A stretch of 64,000 nucleotides of DNA from the NCBI GenBank assembly GCA_035606915.1, contig DATNDU010000057.1, forward strand, positions 23,204 to 87,203, read 5' to 3'. Source of the DNA: Roseiarcus sp035606915 (lineage in GTDB: Bacteria; Pseudomonadota; Alphaproteobacteria; Rhizobiales; Beijerinckiaceae). This document shows, in pieces, positions 8,819-17,130 of this stretch. The notes below the pieces were generated by a model, which was not told where the DNA came from, made no database searches, and saw only the letters and a program-made list of their open reading frames with translations. A program made the translations under genes and the position numbers. Each line of letters starts with the position of its first letter. Positions within the stretch are counted from its first letter, which is position 1.

Positions 8819-10408
8819 TTAGTCGATCAGCCGATAGGCGGGCAGAGTCAGGAACTCCTCGAAAGTCTCGCTCAGCGACATCTGCGAGAACAAGGCGATC
8901 GCCTCGTCGAAGCGCCCGCTGTTGACCGCCGTCTCGCCGACCGCCGCCTTCACCTTGCTCATCTCGTCGGCGAGCGTGGCGCGGAACAGGTCCGGCGTCA
9001 CCATGCGGCCGTCGGCGAGCTTCGCCTTGTGATGCAGCCATTGCCAGATTTGCGCGCGCGAAATCTCGGCGGTGGCGGCGTCCTCCATGAGATTATAGAG
9101 CGGCACCGCGCCGCGGCCGCGCAGCCACGCCTCGATATATTGCACGCCGACGCGGATGTTCTCGCGCAGGCCCGCCTCGGTGCGCTCGCCCTCGTGCATC
9201 TGGAGCAGGTCGGCGGCGCCGACGTTGACGTCCTGGCGCAGCTTGCCGAGCTGGTTGGCGGCCGGCATCAGCCGGTCGAACACCTGCATCGCCACCGGCA
9301 CCAGATCGGGGTGGGCGACCCAGGTGCCGTCGTGGCCGTTGCCGGCCTCGCGCTCCTTGTCGGCGCGCACCTTGGCGAAGGCGGCCTCATTGGCGGCGGG
9401 GTCGCCCTTGATCGGGATTTGCGCCGCCATGCCGCCCATGGCGAAGGCGCCGCGGCGGTGGCAGGTCTTGATGAGCCGCAGCGAATAGGCGTTGAGGAAC
9501 GCCTTGCCCATCGTCATCACGGCGCGGTCCGGAGTGAGGAACTTCGGGTTCTTCGCCAACCGCTTGATGAACGAGAAGATGTAATCCCAGCGGCCGCAAT
9601 TGAGGCCGACGATGTGATCGCGCAACTCGTAGAGGATTTCGTCCATCTCGAAGGCGGCGGGCAGCGTCTCGATCAGCACCGTCGCCTTGAATGTCCCCGG
9701 CGCGACGCCGAGCTTGTCCTCGGCGAATGAGAAGGCGTCGTTCCACAGCCGCGCCTCGCGATGGCTCTCGATCTTCGGCAGGTAGAAGGCAGGCGTCGAG
9801 CCCGCCGCCTGCTGCGCCTTGGCGCAATGGAACACGTAGAGGCCGAAATCGAACAGCGCGCCGGAGGTCTCCTCGCCGTCGACCATGAGGTGGCGCTCGT
9901 TGAGGTGCCAGCCGCGCGGCCGCACCATCAGCGCGGCGCGCTGGCTTTTCACCGCATAAAGCTTGCCGGTGCGTTCGTCGGTGAAATCGATCGTCCCCGC
10001 CCAGAGGTCTTTCAGGTTCGCCTGGCCCTCGATCATGTTGGCGAATGCCGGCGAGGAGGCGTCCTCGAAATCGGCCATGAACACCTTGGCGCCGGAGTTC
10101 AGCGCGTTGACGATCATCTTGCGGTCGACGGGGCCGGTGATCTCGACGCGACGGTCGAGGAGGTCGGCGGGGACGGCGCCGACCTTCCAGTCGCCGTCAC
10201 GGATCGCCTGGGTTTCGGGCAGGAAATCCGGCGTTTCGCCGGCGTCGAAGGCTTTCTGGCGCGCGGCGCGGGCGGCCAGCAATTCCAACCGGCGGCCGTT
10301 GAAGCGGCGGTGCAGCTCCGCCACGAAGGCCAGCGCCTCGGGGGTGAGGATATCCTGCGCGCGAGGCGCGCCGGCCTTGGCGCTGATTTCGATCTGCGGC
10401 GTGGACAT
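8819..10408 (-). CDS. aceB: Malate synthase A
   Basis: A 529-residue malate synthase of the shorter A type, which condenses glyoxylate and acetyl-CoA to malate. Family blocks include the Arg of LMVRPRGWHLNERH, the Mg site region (LIETLPAAFEMDEILYEL), the signature DHIVGLNCGRWDYIFS, and the late Asp region (LYNLMEDAATAEISRAQIWQW). ATG 10408 is preceded by GGAGGG with a 6-base spacer. The frame is open 15 codons further upstream, but that lacks a ribosome site. No isocitrate lyase gene is in the window, so whether this serves a glyoxylate shunt or disposal of glyoxylate is open. Confidence 0.95.
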   Translation of the reverse strand: MSTPQIEISAKAGAPRAQDILTPEALAFVAELHRRFNGRRLELLAARAARQKAFDAGETPDFLPETQAIRDGDWKVGAVPADLLDRRVEITGPVDRKMIVNALNSGAKVFMADFEDASSPAFANMIEGQANLKDLWAGTIDFTDERTGKLYAVKSQRAALMVRPRGWHLNERHLMVDGEETSGALFDFGLYVFHCAKAQQAAGSTPAFYLPKIESHREARLWNDAFSFAEDKLGVAPGTFKATVLIETLPAAFEMDEILYELRDHIVGLNCGRWDYIFSFIKRLAKNPKFLTPDRAVMTMGKAFLNAYSLRLIKTCHRRGAFAMGGMAAQIPIKGDPAANEAAFAKVRADKEREAGNGHDGTWVAHPDLVPVAMQVFDRLMPAANQLGKLRQDVNVGAADLLQMHEGERTEAGLRENIRVGVQYIEAWLRGRGAVPLYNLMEDAATAEISRAQIWQWLHHKAKLADGRMVTPDLFRATLADEMSKVKAAVGETAVNSGRFDEAIALFSQMSLSETFEEFLTLPAYRLID

Positions 10409-10474
10409 GCAAGCTCCCTCCGAAACGGTTGCGTGTCTGTTAGACAAAAACATGCGCCCTGGGGAGGGGGCGGA

Positions 10475-11107
10475 CTACAAATCTGCGGGTAGAGGGGTGG
10501 AAGCGGCGCGCAGCGCGGCGTTTTCGGCCTCCAGCGCCGCAATCCGCTGCTGCATCGAATCGACGACGCTCGCCACTTCCGGCAACGTCAGCCGCTTGAC
10601 GATGTGCTGGCGGCAATTCCAGTCGAACGCCTCCAGCTCGAAGATGAGCCCGCGCTCGATGCGGGCGCGATAGCCGGGCGTCGCCAGCCGTTCGGCGAGC
10701 TCCGGGTTCTCGGTGAGATCGACGGCGCGGGCGCGCACGAACAGTTTCATGCGTCCCTGACGCAGGTAATCCATCAGGAACAGCGAGGCTTTGTCGGAGG
10801 CGGCGAGATTGCCGAGCGTGAGATATTGCCGGTTGCCGCTGAAATCGGCGACGCCGAGCGTTTTCTCGTCGAGCACCTTCAGAAAGCCCGGCGGGCCGCC
10901 GCGATGCTGGACATAAGGCCAGCCGGTCTCGGAGACGGTGGCGATATAGAAACTGTCGCGCGCCGCGATGAAGGCGGCCTCGTCCTCGCCGAAGCGCGTG
11001 AAGACGCGGCGCGCGGCCGACTCGACGTTCAATTCGCGGCTGCCGAGCTTGTCCTGCGCCGCCGCGACGCTCGCGGTGGTGGCGATGTCGAGATAGGAAC
11101 GGGTCAT
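10475..11107 (-). CDS. Pyridoxamine 5'-phosphate oxidase-family flavin-binding protein
   Basis: A 210-residue protein with the split-barrel FMN-binding fold: RDSFYIATVSETGWPYVQHR, then GFLKVLDEKTLGVADFSGNRQY, a basic middle (GRMKLFVRARAVD), and a C-terminal helix that can form a coiled coil (SVVDSMQQRIAALEAENAAL). This longer type occurs widely in proteobacteria and is usually annotated only by fold. It is not PdxH, whose substrate-binding residues are absent. It is 66 bases upstream of aceB on the same strand. Function is not known. Confidence 0.75.
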   Translation of the reverse strand: MTRSYLDIATTASVAAAQDKLGSRELNVESAARRVFTRFGEDEAAFIAARDSFYIATVSETGWPYVQHRGGPPGFLKVLDEKTLGVADFSGNRQYLTLGNLAASDKASLFLMDYLRQGRMKLFVRARAVDLTENPELAERLATPGYRARIERGLIFELEAFDWNCRQHIVKRLTLPEVASVVDSMQQRIAALEAENAALRAASTPLPADL

Positions 11108-11149
11108 CGGCGCCTCTGGTCAGAGACGCCATGTAGACAGGCCGATGGC

Positions 11150-12010
11150 TCAGCGCGAGTGCGCGAACTCCCAATAAAGCGCCCGCGCCTTGGCGAACAT
11201 CGGGCCGAGGGCCAAGGGCCGCGCGTCGATGCGCGACACCGCCGTCACCTTGCCGAAATTGCCGGCGATGAAGATTTCGTCGGCCTGCTCCAGATCGGCG
11301 TAGGCGAGCGTCGCCTCGGCGACCGCGACGCCAGCCTGCGCCAGCAGCCCGATGACGCGCTGGCGCGTGACGCCGTTGAGGAACGCGCCGTTGGCGGCCG
11401 GCGTCTTGACGATGCCGTCCTTGGCGATGAACAGGTTGGCGGTGGCGAGCTCCGCGACATTGCCGAGGCCGTCGAACATCACGCAATTGTCGAAGCCGTC
11501 GGCGCGGGCTTGCAGAAGCGCGCGGGCGTTGTTGGGGTAGAGGCAGCCGGCCTTGGCCGTGATCGGCGCCATCGTCGCCAGCGGCTTGACCATGCCCGAA
11601 CGCGTGATCGAGACGCCCTTGGACGCGTCCGGCAGCGGCGTTTCGTAGATCGTCAGCAGGAAGCGCGTCGAGTCCGGGTCCGGCGCGACGGCGCCGACGC
11701 CGCTCGTCTCCGCCCAGTACATGGGGCGGATGTAGAGGTGCGCGCCGGGCTTGAATTTCTTCACCCCCTCGCGCGCGAGGGCGGCGATTTCCTCGGCGCT
11801 CTTCAATGGCTTCAGCCACATCGCCTTGGCGGAGCGGTTGAGGCGCTCGCAATGGCGCTCAAGATCGGGCGTCACGCCCTCGAAGGCGCGCGCGCCGTCG
11901 AAGACGCTGGAGCCGAGCCAGAAGGCGTGGCTGCGCGGCCCCAGGATCGGCCTGTTGCCTTCGAACCATTCGCCGTCGAGAAAGGTGTGGGTGTCCGACC
12001 AATTGGGCAT
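11150..12010 (-). CDS. Branched-chain-amino-acid aminotransferase (class IV PLP enzyme)
   Basis: A 286-residue fold-type IV aminotransferase. The start MPNWSDTHTFLDGEWFEGN from ATG 12010 has a GAGGAG ribosome site 7 bases upstream. The PLP Lys is in PITAKAGCLYPNNARALLQA, and the cofactor glutamate region is GNVAELATANLFI, followed by LNGVTRQRVIGLL. Length and motifs fit the BCAT family, which transaminates leucine, isoleucine and valine. D-amino-acid or aminodeoxychorismate lyase activity cannot be excluded within this fold, and sequence alone does not fix substrate. Confidence 0.8.
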   Translation of the reverse strand: MPNWSDTHTFLDGEWFEGNRPILGPRSHAFWLGSSVFDGARAFEGVTPDLERHCERLNRSAKAMWLKPLKSAEEIAALAREGVKKFKPGAHLYIRPMYWAETSGVGAVAPDPDSTRFLLTIYETPLPDASKGVSITRSGMVKPLATMAPITAKAGCLYPNNARALLQARADGFDNCVMFDGLGNVAELATANLFIAKDGIVKTPAANGAFLNGVTRQRVIGLLAQAGVAVAEATLAYADLEQADEIFIAGNFGKVTAVSRIDARPLALGPMFAKARALYWEFAHSR

Positions 12011-12036
12011 CGCGCCGCTCCTCAAGGCTCACATCC

Positions 12037-13467
12037 TCATAAACCGGTGCGGACGTGTACGACGACGCGCGGGTCGGCGTAAACGCGCCGCCAGCCCGGC
12101 ATCGCGTCCATCGCCGCCGTCGCGCCCCGCGTGGGCGAGAACATCGTCCAGCCGATATGCTCGCGCGTCAATGCGCCCTTCAGCGCCTGCGGTTCGCCGC
12201 GCGCGATCTCGGCATAGTCGTTGAGGAAGGCGTCGCCGAACATGTCGGCGCGGCCGTCGACATAGGGCTTGACGCCCTCGAAGATGAGATAGCCGCCAAA
12301 CCCGTAGCCGTTGAGCACGGGCTCGGCCCTGACCGCCGGCGGCAGGGCGGCCAGCGCCGCGCGGGTCGAGGCGTAAGGGGGAAGCGCCGGCGCCGGAAAC
12401 AGCAGGCGCACGGCGGCGATGGCGAACGCCGCCGCGATGAGGCCGGCGCGGCCGTTGCGGCGCAGGGCCGAGCCCGGGGCGCCCAAAGCTTCGGCGAGCG
12501 GCTTGGCGAGCAGCATCGGCCCGATCACCGCCAGCAGCATCTCGTGGCGGGCGTGGGCGAGCGACAGGTGCAGGAGGCCGATGAGGAGGGCGAGCCGGAT
12601 CGCCGGCAACCGCAGCGGTCGCGTCAGCGCGACGCCGATGAGGCCGAGGAGCACGGCTTCCAGCGCATTGGGATGGGCGAAGCTCTCCGGCTGCCATTCG
12701 CCGACGCGCGACAGTGCGTGCAGGTCGAGCAAGCGGACGGGGAACAGCAGCCCCTGGAGGCCGAACGGATTGACCAGCGCCGCGGCGAGCGCGGCGAGCG
12801 CGAACAACGCCCAGTCGCGGGCGAGCGCCGCCCGCCCGCCGGCGGGCGCGGCGATGACCGCCTCGACGGCGATCGGCGCGATCAGCGCGAGACCGACGGC
12901 GAAGCCGCCGTGCAGGTTCGCCCACAGCGTCATCAACAGCGCCAAGGCCAGCGGCGGGGCGCGGTCGCGGGCGGCAAACAGCGTCTGCGTCCACAGCGCG
13001 AACACCGGCAGCGCCAGAATATGCGGTCGCGCGAGCAGGCTCGGCGCGATGAGCAGCACCGCCAGCACGCCGACCGCCGCCAGCGCCACGCCGCCGAGAT
13101 CGCGCGCCGCGCTGCGGGCGACGATGAAGACGGCGAGCCCCGCCGCCGCGCCAGTCAGCAGCGCGACGCCGACGAAGCCGGCGGCCTTGTAGGCGAGCGC
13201 CAGCAGGATTTCGCTCAGCCATTCATGCGCCACCCACGGCTTGCCGGGGACGCTGAAGGTGAAGGGGTCGGCGTGCGGAATGGCGTGATGCGCGAACATC
13301 CAATCGCCGGTGGCGATATGCGACCAGGTGTCGCTATCGTTGAAGATCGCCGGCGAGAAGGCGCACAGCGCGAACACCGCCAGCGCCAGCGCGTGGGGGG
13401 CGAGGTCATAGCGAAGCGCCTCGCCGCGCGGGCGCGAGGCGGCGAGAGCGGGCGCAGCCAGAGACAT
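12037..13467 (-). CDS. Polytopic membrane protein, possibly GT-C-like
   Basis: A 476-residue protein with about ten to twelve hydrophobic helices. After the first helix comes a conserved-looking loop rich in aromatic and acidic residues (NDSDTWSHIATGDWMFAHH, then DPFTFSVPGKPWVAHEWLSE). Acidic and His residues in the first external loop resemble membrane glycosyltransferases of the GT-C type. The C-terminal soluble segment (about residues 375-476) carries NGYGFGGYLIFEGVKPYVDG and YVDGRADMFGD. I cannot assign a substrate. It is 26 bases upstream of the aminotransferase gene and shares its strand. Confidence 0.6.
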   Translation of the reverse strand: MSLAAPALAASRPRGEALRYDLAPHALALAVFALCAFSPAIFNDSDTWSHIATGDWMFAHHAIPHADPFTFSVPGKPWVAHEWLSEILLALAYKAAGFVGVALLTGAAAGLAVFIVARSAARDLGGVALAAVGVLAVLLIAPSLLARPHILALPVFALWTQTLFAARDRAPPLALALLMTLWANLHGGFAVGLALIAPIAVEAVIAAPAGGRAALARDWALFALAALAAALVNPFGLQGLLFPVRLLDLHALSRVGEWQPESFAHPNALEAVLLGLIGVALTRPLRLPAIRLALLIGLLHLSLAHARHEMLLAVIGPMLLAKPLAEALGAPGSALRRNGRAGLIAAAFAIAAVRLLFPAPALPPYASTRAALAALPPAVRAEPVLNGYGFGGYLIFEGVKPYVDGRADMFGDAFLNDYAEIARGEPQALKGALTREHIGWTMFSPTRGATAAMDAMPGWRRVYADPRVVVHVRTGL

Positions 13468-13587
13468 GCGCGGCAGAGTGGCATGCGGCCGGATAAGGCC
13501 GGGTTAAAGCCCATGTTCACGCGAGATTGAGGTATCGTCCTGCGCCGCGATGCTAAATACGGGCGGCAGCATTCCGAGGAGCGGAAG

Positions 13588-14559
13588 ATGGGGTCGAAAC
13601 TCGCGTTGGCGCTGGCCGCCGGTTTTTTCTTGACGACGGCCGCCGGCGCGCTGGCGGACGAACCGACGCTCGCCGAGCAGGTTGTGGCGGCGCTCAACAA
13701 GGTTTGGGGCGAGCACCCCGGCGTGCGCGCCAATCACGCCAAGGGCGTCGTGCTGGAGGGCGTCTATACGCCCTCCCCGGCTGGCAAGACGCTCAGCAAG
13801 GCGGCGCTGTTCACCGCCGCCAGCGTGCCGGTGACAGTGCGCTTCTCCGATTCCAGCGGCGCGCCGAACATACCCGACGGCTCCGCCCCCGCCAATCCGC
13901 ATGGCATGGCGGTGAAGTTCCATCTGGCGTCCGGGGACGATGTCGATATCGTCGCCAATTCGCTGCCGTTCTTTCCCGTCGCCACCGGCGAGGAGTTCCG
14001 CGATCTGTTGCTGGCGATCGCCGGCAGCCGGGCCGGCTCGGCAAAGCCGAGTCCGGTCGAAAAGTTCTTCGCCGCGCACCCCGCGGCGGTGGCGGCGTTC
14101 GGCGCCTTGCACACGCCGTCGAGCTTCGCCCGCGAGGTCTATAATGGCGTCGACAGTTTCGTATTCGTCGACGCCAAGGGCGCCAGGACGACGTTCCGGT
14201 TCAGGATCTACCCCGAGGGCGGCCCGGACTATTTGAGCCCGGCCGACGCCGCCAAGCTCGCGCCGAATGGGCTCGTCGACGAGATCGGCAAGCGCGTCGC
14301 CACGCATGAAGTGAAGTTCACGTTGCAGGCGCAACTCGCCGGTCCCGGCGACGCCGTGGACGATGCGACCAAGCCCTATGCCGCCGACCGTAAGTTTGTC
14401 GATCTCGGCACGATCGCGGTTCAGAAAAAGGCGGCTGAGGACAAGTCGCTGCTTTTTCTGCCGCTCAATCTGGTCGAGGGCGTCGAGCCTTCCAAAGATC
14501 CGCTCATCCAATTGCGCAACGACGCCTACGCGATCTCCTACGGCAAGCGCCTGCAATAA
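13588..14559 (+). CDS. Periplasmic catalase-related (SrpA-like) heme peroxidase
   Basis: A 323-residue mini-catalase with a Sec signal peptide (LALALAAGFFLTTAAGALA, then DEP). The distal heme His is in NHAKGVVLEGVYTPS, and the catalase core is recognisable (VTVRFSDSSGAPNIPDG, NPHGMAVKFHL). The Tyr heme ligand region is near the end (LRNDAYAISYGKRL). It lacks the long N- and C-terminal arms of classical catalases, and members of this subfamily tend to act as peroxidases. The GGAGCGG ribosome site precedes ATG 13588. It is divergent from the membrane protein gene and is followed by a strong terminator. Confidence 0.85.
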   Translation: MGSKLALALAAGFFLTTAAGALADEPTLAEQVVAALNKVWGEHPGVRANHAKGVVLEGVYTPSPAGKTLSKAALFTAASVPVTVRFSDSSGAPNIPDGSAPANPHGMAVKFHLASGDDVDIVANSLPFFPVATGEEFRDLLLAIAGSRAGSAKPSPVEKFFAAHPAAVAAFGALHTPSSFAREVYNGVDSFVFVDAKGARTTFRFRIYPEGGPDYLSPADAAKLAPNGLVDEIGKRVATHEVKFTLQAQLAGPGDAVDDATKPYAADRKFVDLGTIAVQKKAAEDKSLLFLPLNLVEGVEPSKDPLIQLRNDAYAISYGKRLQ

Positions 14560-14593
14560 AAAGCGCGGGGGGCGCGCGCGCGCCCCGCGCTTT
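14560..14593. terminator. Strong bidirectional terminator between catalase-like gene and aqpZ
   Basis: An 11-bp perfect stem (AAAGCGCGGGG / CCCCGCGCTTT) closes a G+C-rich 12-base loop. It is flanked by A residues on one side and by T-rich sequence (TTTCGCGTTTTA) on the other. It lies between two convergent genes and would serve both. Confidence 0.7.
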
Positions 14594-14599
14594 CGCGTT

Positions 14600-15310
14600 T
14601 TACTTGCCGACGACCGGCGCCGAAGGCTCCGGACTCAGTGTGCGGAAGATGATGCCGCCGAGCGCGCCGCCGATCAGCGGCGCGATCCAGAACATCCAGA
14701 GCTGGCCGATCGCCCAGGCGCCGGCGAACAACGCCGGGCCGGTGCTTCGCGCCGGATTGACCGAGGTGTTGGTGATCGGGATCGAGATCAGGTGGATCAG
14801 CGTCAGGCAGAGGCCGATGGCGATCGGGGCAAAGCCGACCGGGGCGCGCGAATGCGTCGAGCCCATGATGACGAACAGGAACATCATCGTCAGCACGATT
14901 TCGGCGACGAAACAGGAGGCGAGCGCGTAATGGCCCGGCGAATGGGCGCCGTAGCCGTTGGCGGCGAAACCACCGGCCTCGAAGCCGGGCTTGCCGCTGG
15001 CGATAAAGTAAAGCACGGCGGAGGCGACGATGGCGCCGATCACCTGCGCGACGATATAGGGGACGATGTCCGCCTTGGGGAACCGGCCGCCGGCGGCGAG
15101 CCCGACGGTCACCGCCGGGTTAAGATGGCAACCTGAGATCGGGCCGATGGTATAAGCCATCGTCAGCAGCGTCAGGCCAAAGGCGAAGGCGACGCCAAGG
15201 AATCCGATGCCGTATTGTGGAAACCCCGCCGCGAAAATCGCCGCGCCGCAGCCGCCGAAGGTCAGCCAGAAAGTGCCGATGGCTTCGGCCACGAGTTTAT
15301 GCATGTTCAT
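14600..15310 (-). CDS. aqpZ: Aquaporin Z
   Basis: A 236-residue water channel with six helices and both NPA half-helices (HLNPAVTVGLA and SVNPARSTGPALFAG). Start MHKLVAEAIGTFWLTFGGCG and the selectivity-filter Arg following the second NPA are those of the AqpZ subfamily rather than glycerol facilitators. It lies 99 bases downstream of fhcC on the same strand, so read-through from the fhc operon is possible, though nothing links the functions. Confidence 0.95.
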   Translation of the reverse strand: MNMHKLVAEAIGTFWLTFGGCGAAIFAAGFPQYGIGFLGVAFAFGLTLLTMAYTIGPISGCHLNPAVTVGLAAGGRFPKADIVPYIVAQVIGAIVASAVLYFIASGKPGFEAGGFAANGYGAHSPGHYALASCFVAEIVLTMMFLFVIMGSTHSRAPVGFAPIAIGLCLTLIHLISIPITNTSVNPARSTGPALFAGAWAIGQLWMFWIAPLIGGALGGIIFRTLSPEPSAPVVGK

Positions 15311-15409
15311 GATTGCCCCTGAAAATAAAGATCGGACCGCAACATACGATTGTGGGGTGTAAGACCAGTCTGCGTCGTCCGCAAGACGTGAAGACGTTAC
15401 TTGCAGACG

Positions 15410-16222
15410 CTACGGCGCCCTGACGAATATCTCGCCCTTGCCGAGCGCGGCGAGATCGCCGGCGTAGCGTCGCAGCGGGCCGCGAAAGGCGGCGCCGAGG
15501 CGGCGGCTGATGGTCTCGACGTAGTCGGCGAGCAACCTCGCCGCCACCAGCTCGAAAGCCCCGCAATCGAGGAAAGTCGGCGCCATTTCGGCGGCGCCGC
15601 CGGCGAGCAGGATCGTGCCGCGGTTCATCAGATAGCCGGGCAGCGCCCCGGCCTGGCCGCCGATCGCCAGCGTACCGGCGACCATGCGGCTGCCGGCGCA
15701 ATCGCCGGCCTCGCCTTCGATGAGCAGCAAGCCGCGCCGCATCTTGTCGCCGGCGCGGGCGCCGGCGTTTCCGCCGACGTGAATCGCGCCGCCGCTCATG
15801 CCCTCGGCCTCGCCGGCGAACGAGCCGCCGAGCCGCTCGCCGGCGTCGCCGCCGATCTTCATCAGGCCGCCGCGCAAGCCCGAGCCGGCATAGGGGCCAG
15901 CGTTGCCCTCGATCGTCAGCACGCCGCCGGTCATCGCCCGTCCGGCCTCGACGCCGACATCGCCGACAACGCGGATGGCGCCGGCGCCGAGATGCGCGCC
16001 GACCCGGTCGAGCCGCTCTGCGCCGCCCTCGAACACGATCTCGGCGAAATCGCCTTGCTTCAGGTCGAAGAGATCGCCGACGCTGAGCGCCGCGCGCGTC
16101 GTATGGATCGGCAGCGCCGCGATTTCGCTGGCGGAGCGGCCGTTGAGCGCCTGCGGCGTCAGCGCCGAAAGATCGACGCGCTGCGGCGGCGGCGCGCGCA
16201 GCCGGAAGGTGAAGCCGCTCAC
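15410..16222 (-). CDS. fhcC: Formyltransferase/hydrolase complex subunit C
   Basis: A 270-residue beta-helix subunit homologous to formylmethanofuran dehydrogenase subunit C (FwdC/FmdC). It shows the repeating glycine-rich coils of that family (VVGDVGVEAGRAMTGG, IEGNAGPYAGSGLRGG, IGGDAGERLGGSFAGE, IHVGGNAGARAGDKMRRG). In methylotrophs it is part of the FhcABCD complex that converts formyl-H4MPT to formate via formyl-methylofuran. GTG 16222 overlaps the fhcD stop by 4 bases. The frame continues upstream inside fhcD, but that part is not conserved-looking. Confidence 0.93.
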   Translation of the reverse strand: MSGFTFRLRAPPPQRVDLSALTPQALNGRSASEIAALPIHTTRAALSVGDLFDLKQGDFAEIVFEGGAERLDRVGAHLGAGAIRVVGDVGVEAGRAMTGGVLTIEGNAGPYAGSGLRGGLMKIGGDAGERLGGSFAGEAEGMSGGAIHVGGNAGARAGDKMRRGLLLIEGEAGDCAGSRMVAGTLAIGGQAGALPGYLMNRGTILLAGGAAEMAPTFLDCGAFELVAARLLADYVETISRRLGAAFRGPLRRYAGDLAALGKGEIFVRAP

Positions 16223-17130
16223 GGCATGAGCTCCTTCAGCCGGTAATGGTGCTTGCCGAGCTTGCCGCCATAATTGCCGGCGCCGACACGCAAAGCGCCG
16301 CACTGGGGGCCGAGATCGGCGATCGCCTTCAACCCCGCCCGCATCGCCGCCGCCACCGCCTCGCTCGTCAACCCGTCGATGACGATCTCCAACACGCAGG
16401 CGATCTCCGGCCCGATGGCGCTATCGACGGCGCCCTTCAAGGTCGGGCAATAGAGATGATTGGTCGAGGCGATGGCGCCCTTGTATTTCGAGCCGACCTT
16501 GGAGCCGGAACGCACGATGCCGCCGGGGAAGGGCATGATTGCGTCGGGCACGGCGCGCATCGCCTCGACCGCCGCCTCGGTCGCCGCCAGCGTCGTTTCG
16601 GGCTTTGCGCCCATGATGAGCAGATTGCCGCCGCCGACGGCGCGCTTGGTCATCGGCGTCGTCGATTCGCAGACGAATTCGCCGTCCATAACCGGCAAAC
16701 GCCAGTATCGGCGGTCGCCGAGCTTCTTGGCGATCTGCCAGCCGTCGGCGAAATAGCGGATCGCCGCGCCGAGATTGAGCTTGTCCTCGCCCGCCGCGAG
16801 GCCCGCATAACAGGCCGAGCCGGGGCTGGTCAGCACGCATTGGCCGACGCGGTTCTGCAATTGCTTCTGCAATTCGGCCGTCGAGGTCGCAAACATCAGC
16901 ACGCGCACGCCCGGGCGCCCGTCGGGCGTCTGCTGGGCGACAAGCTCGCAGTCAATGCCGGCCTCGCAGCCGCAGCCGATGACGGAGGTGGCGAAGCCGG
17001 TCATCGTCGTCGCCGCTTGCAACGCCCACTTGGCGCTGTCGGCGGTGATGATAAGCGCGGTCGCCCGCATGTCGAAGGCTTCCGCGAAAGTGTCGTCGAT
17101 GGCGACGCCGCTGGCCGTCAGCTCAGACAT
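16219..17130 (-). CDS. fhcD: Formylmethanofuran:tetrahydromethanopterin formyltransferase
   Basis: A 303-residue subunit homologous to archaeal Ftr. It transfers the formyl group from formyl-H4MPT to methylofuran, working in the direction opposite to methanogenesis. Typical blocks are DTFAEAFDMRATALIITAD, GFATSVIGCGCEAGID, SKYKGAIASTNHLYCPTLKG, and the C-terminal YGGKLGKHHYRLKELMP. It overlaps fhcA by 13 bases at its start and fhcC by 4 at its end, so the four subunits are translationally coupled in the order B-A-D-C. Confidence 0.97.
   Translation of the reverse strand: MSELTASGVAIDDTFAEAFDMRATALIITADSAKWALQAATTMTGFATSVIGCGCEAGIDCELVAQQTPDGRPGVRVLMFATSTAELQKQLQNRVGQCVLTSPGSACYAGLAAGEDKLNLGAAIRYFADGWQIAKKLGDRRYWRLPVMDGEFVCESTTPMTKRAVGGGNLLIMGAKPETTLAATEAAVEAMRAVPDAIMPFPGGIVRSGSKVGSKYKGAIASTNHLYCPTLKGAVDSAIGPEIACVLEIVIDGLTSEAVAAAMRAGLKAIADLGPQCGALRVGAGNYGGKLGKHHYRLKELMP

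Noticed and set aside
12055..13530. A 491-residue plus-strand frame opposite the polytopic membrane protein
   Set aside because: Composition dominated by Arg, Gln, Glu and Gly; the minus-strand frame shows clear membrane helices instead.
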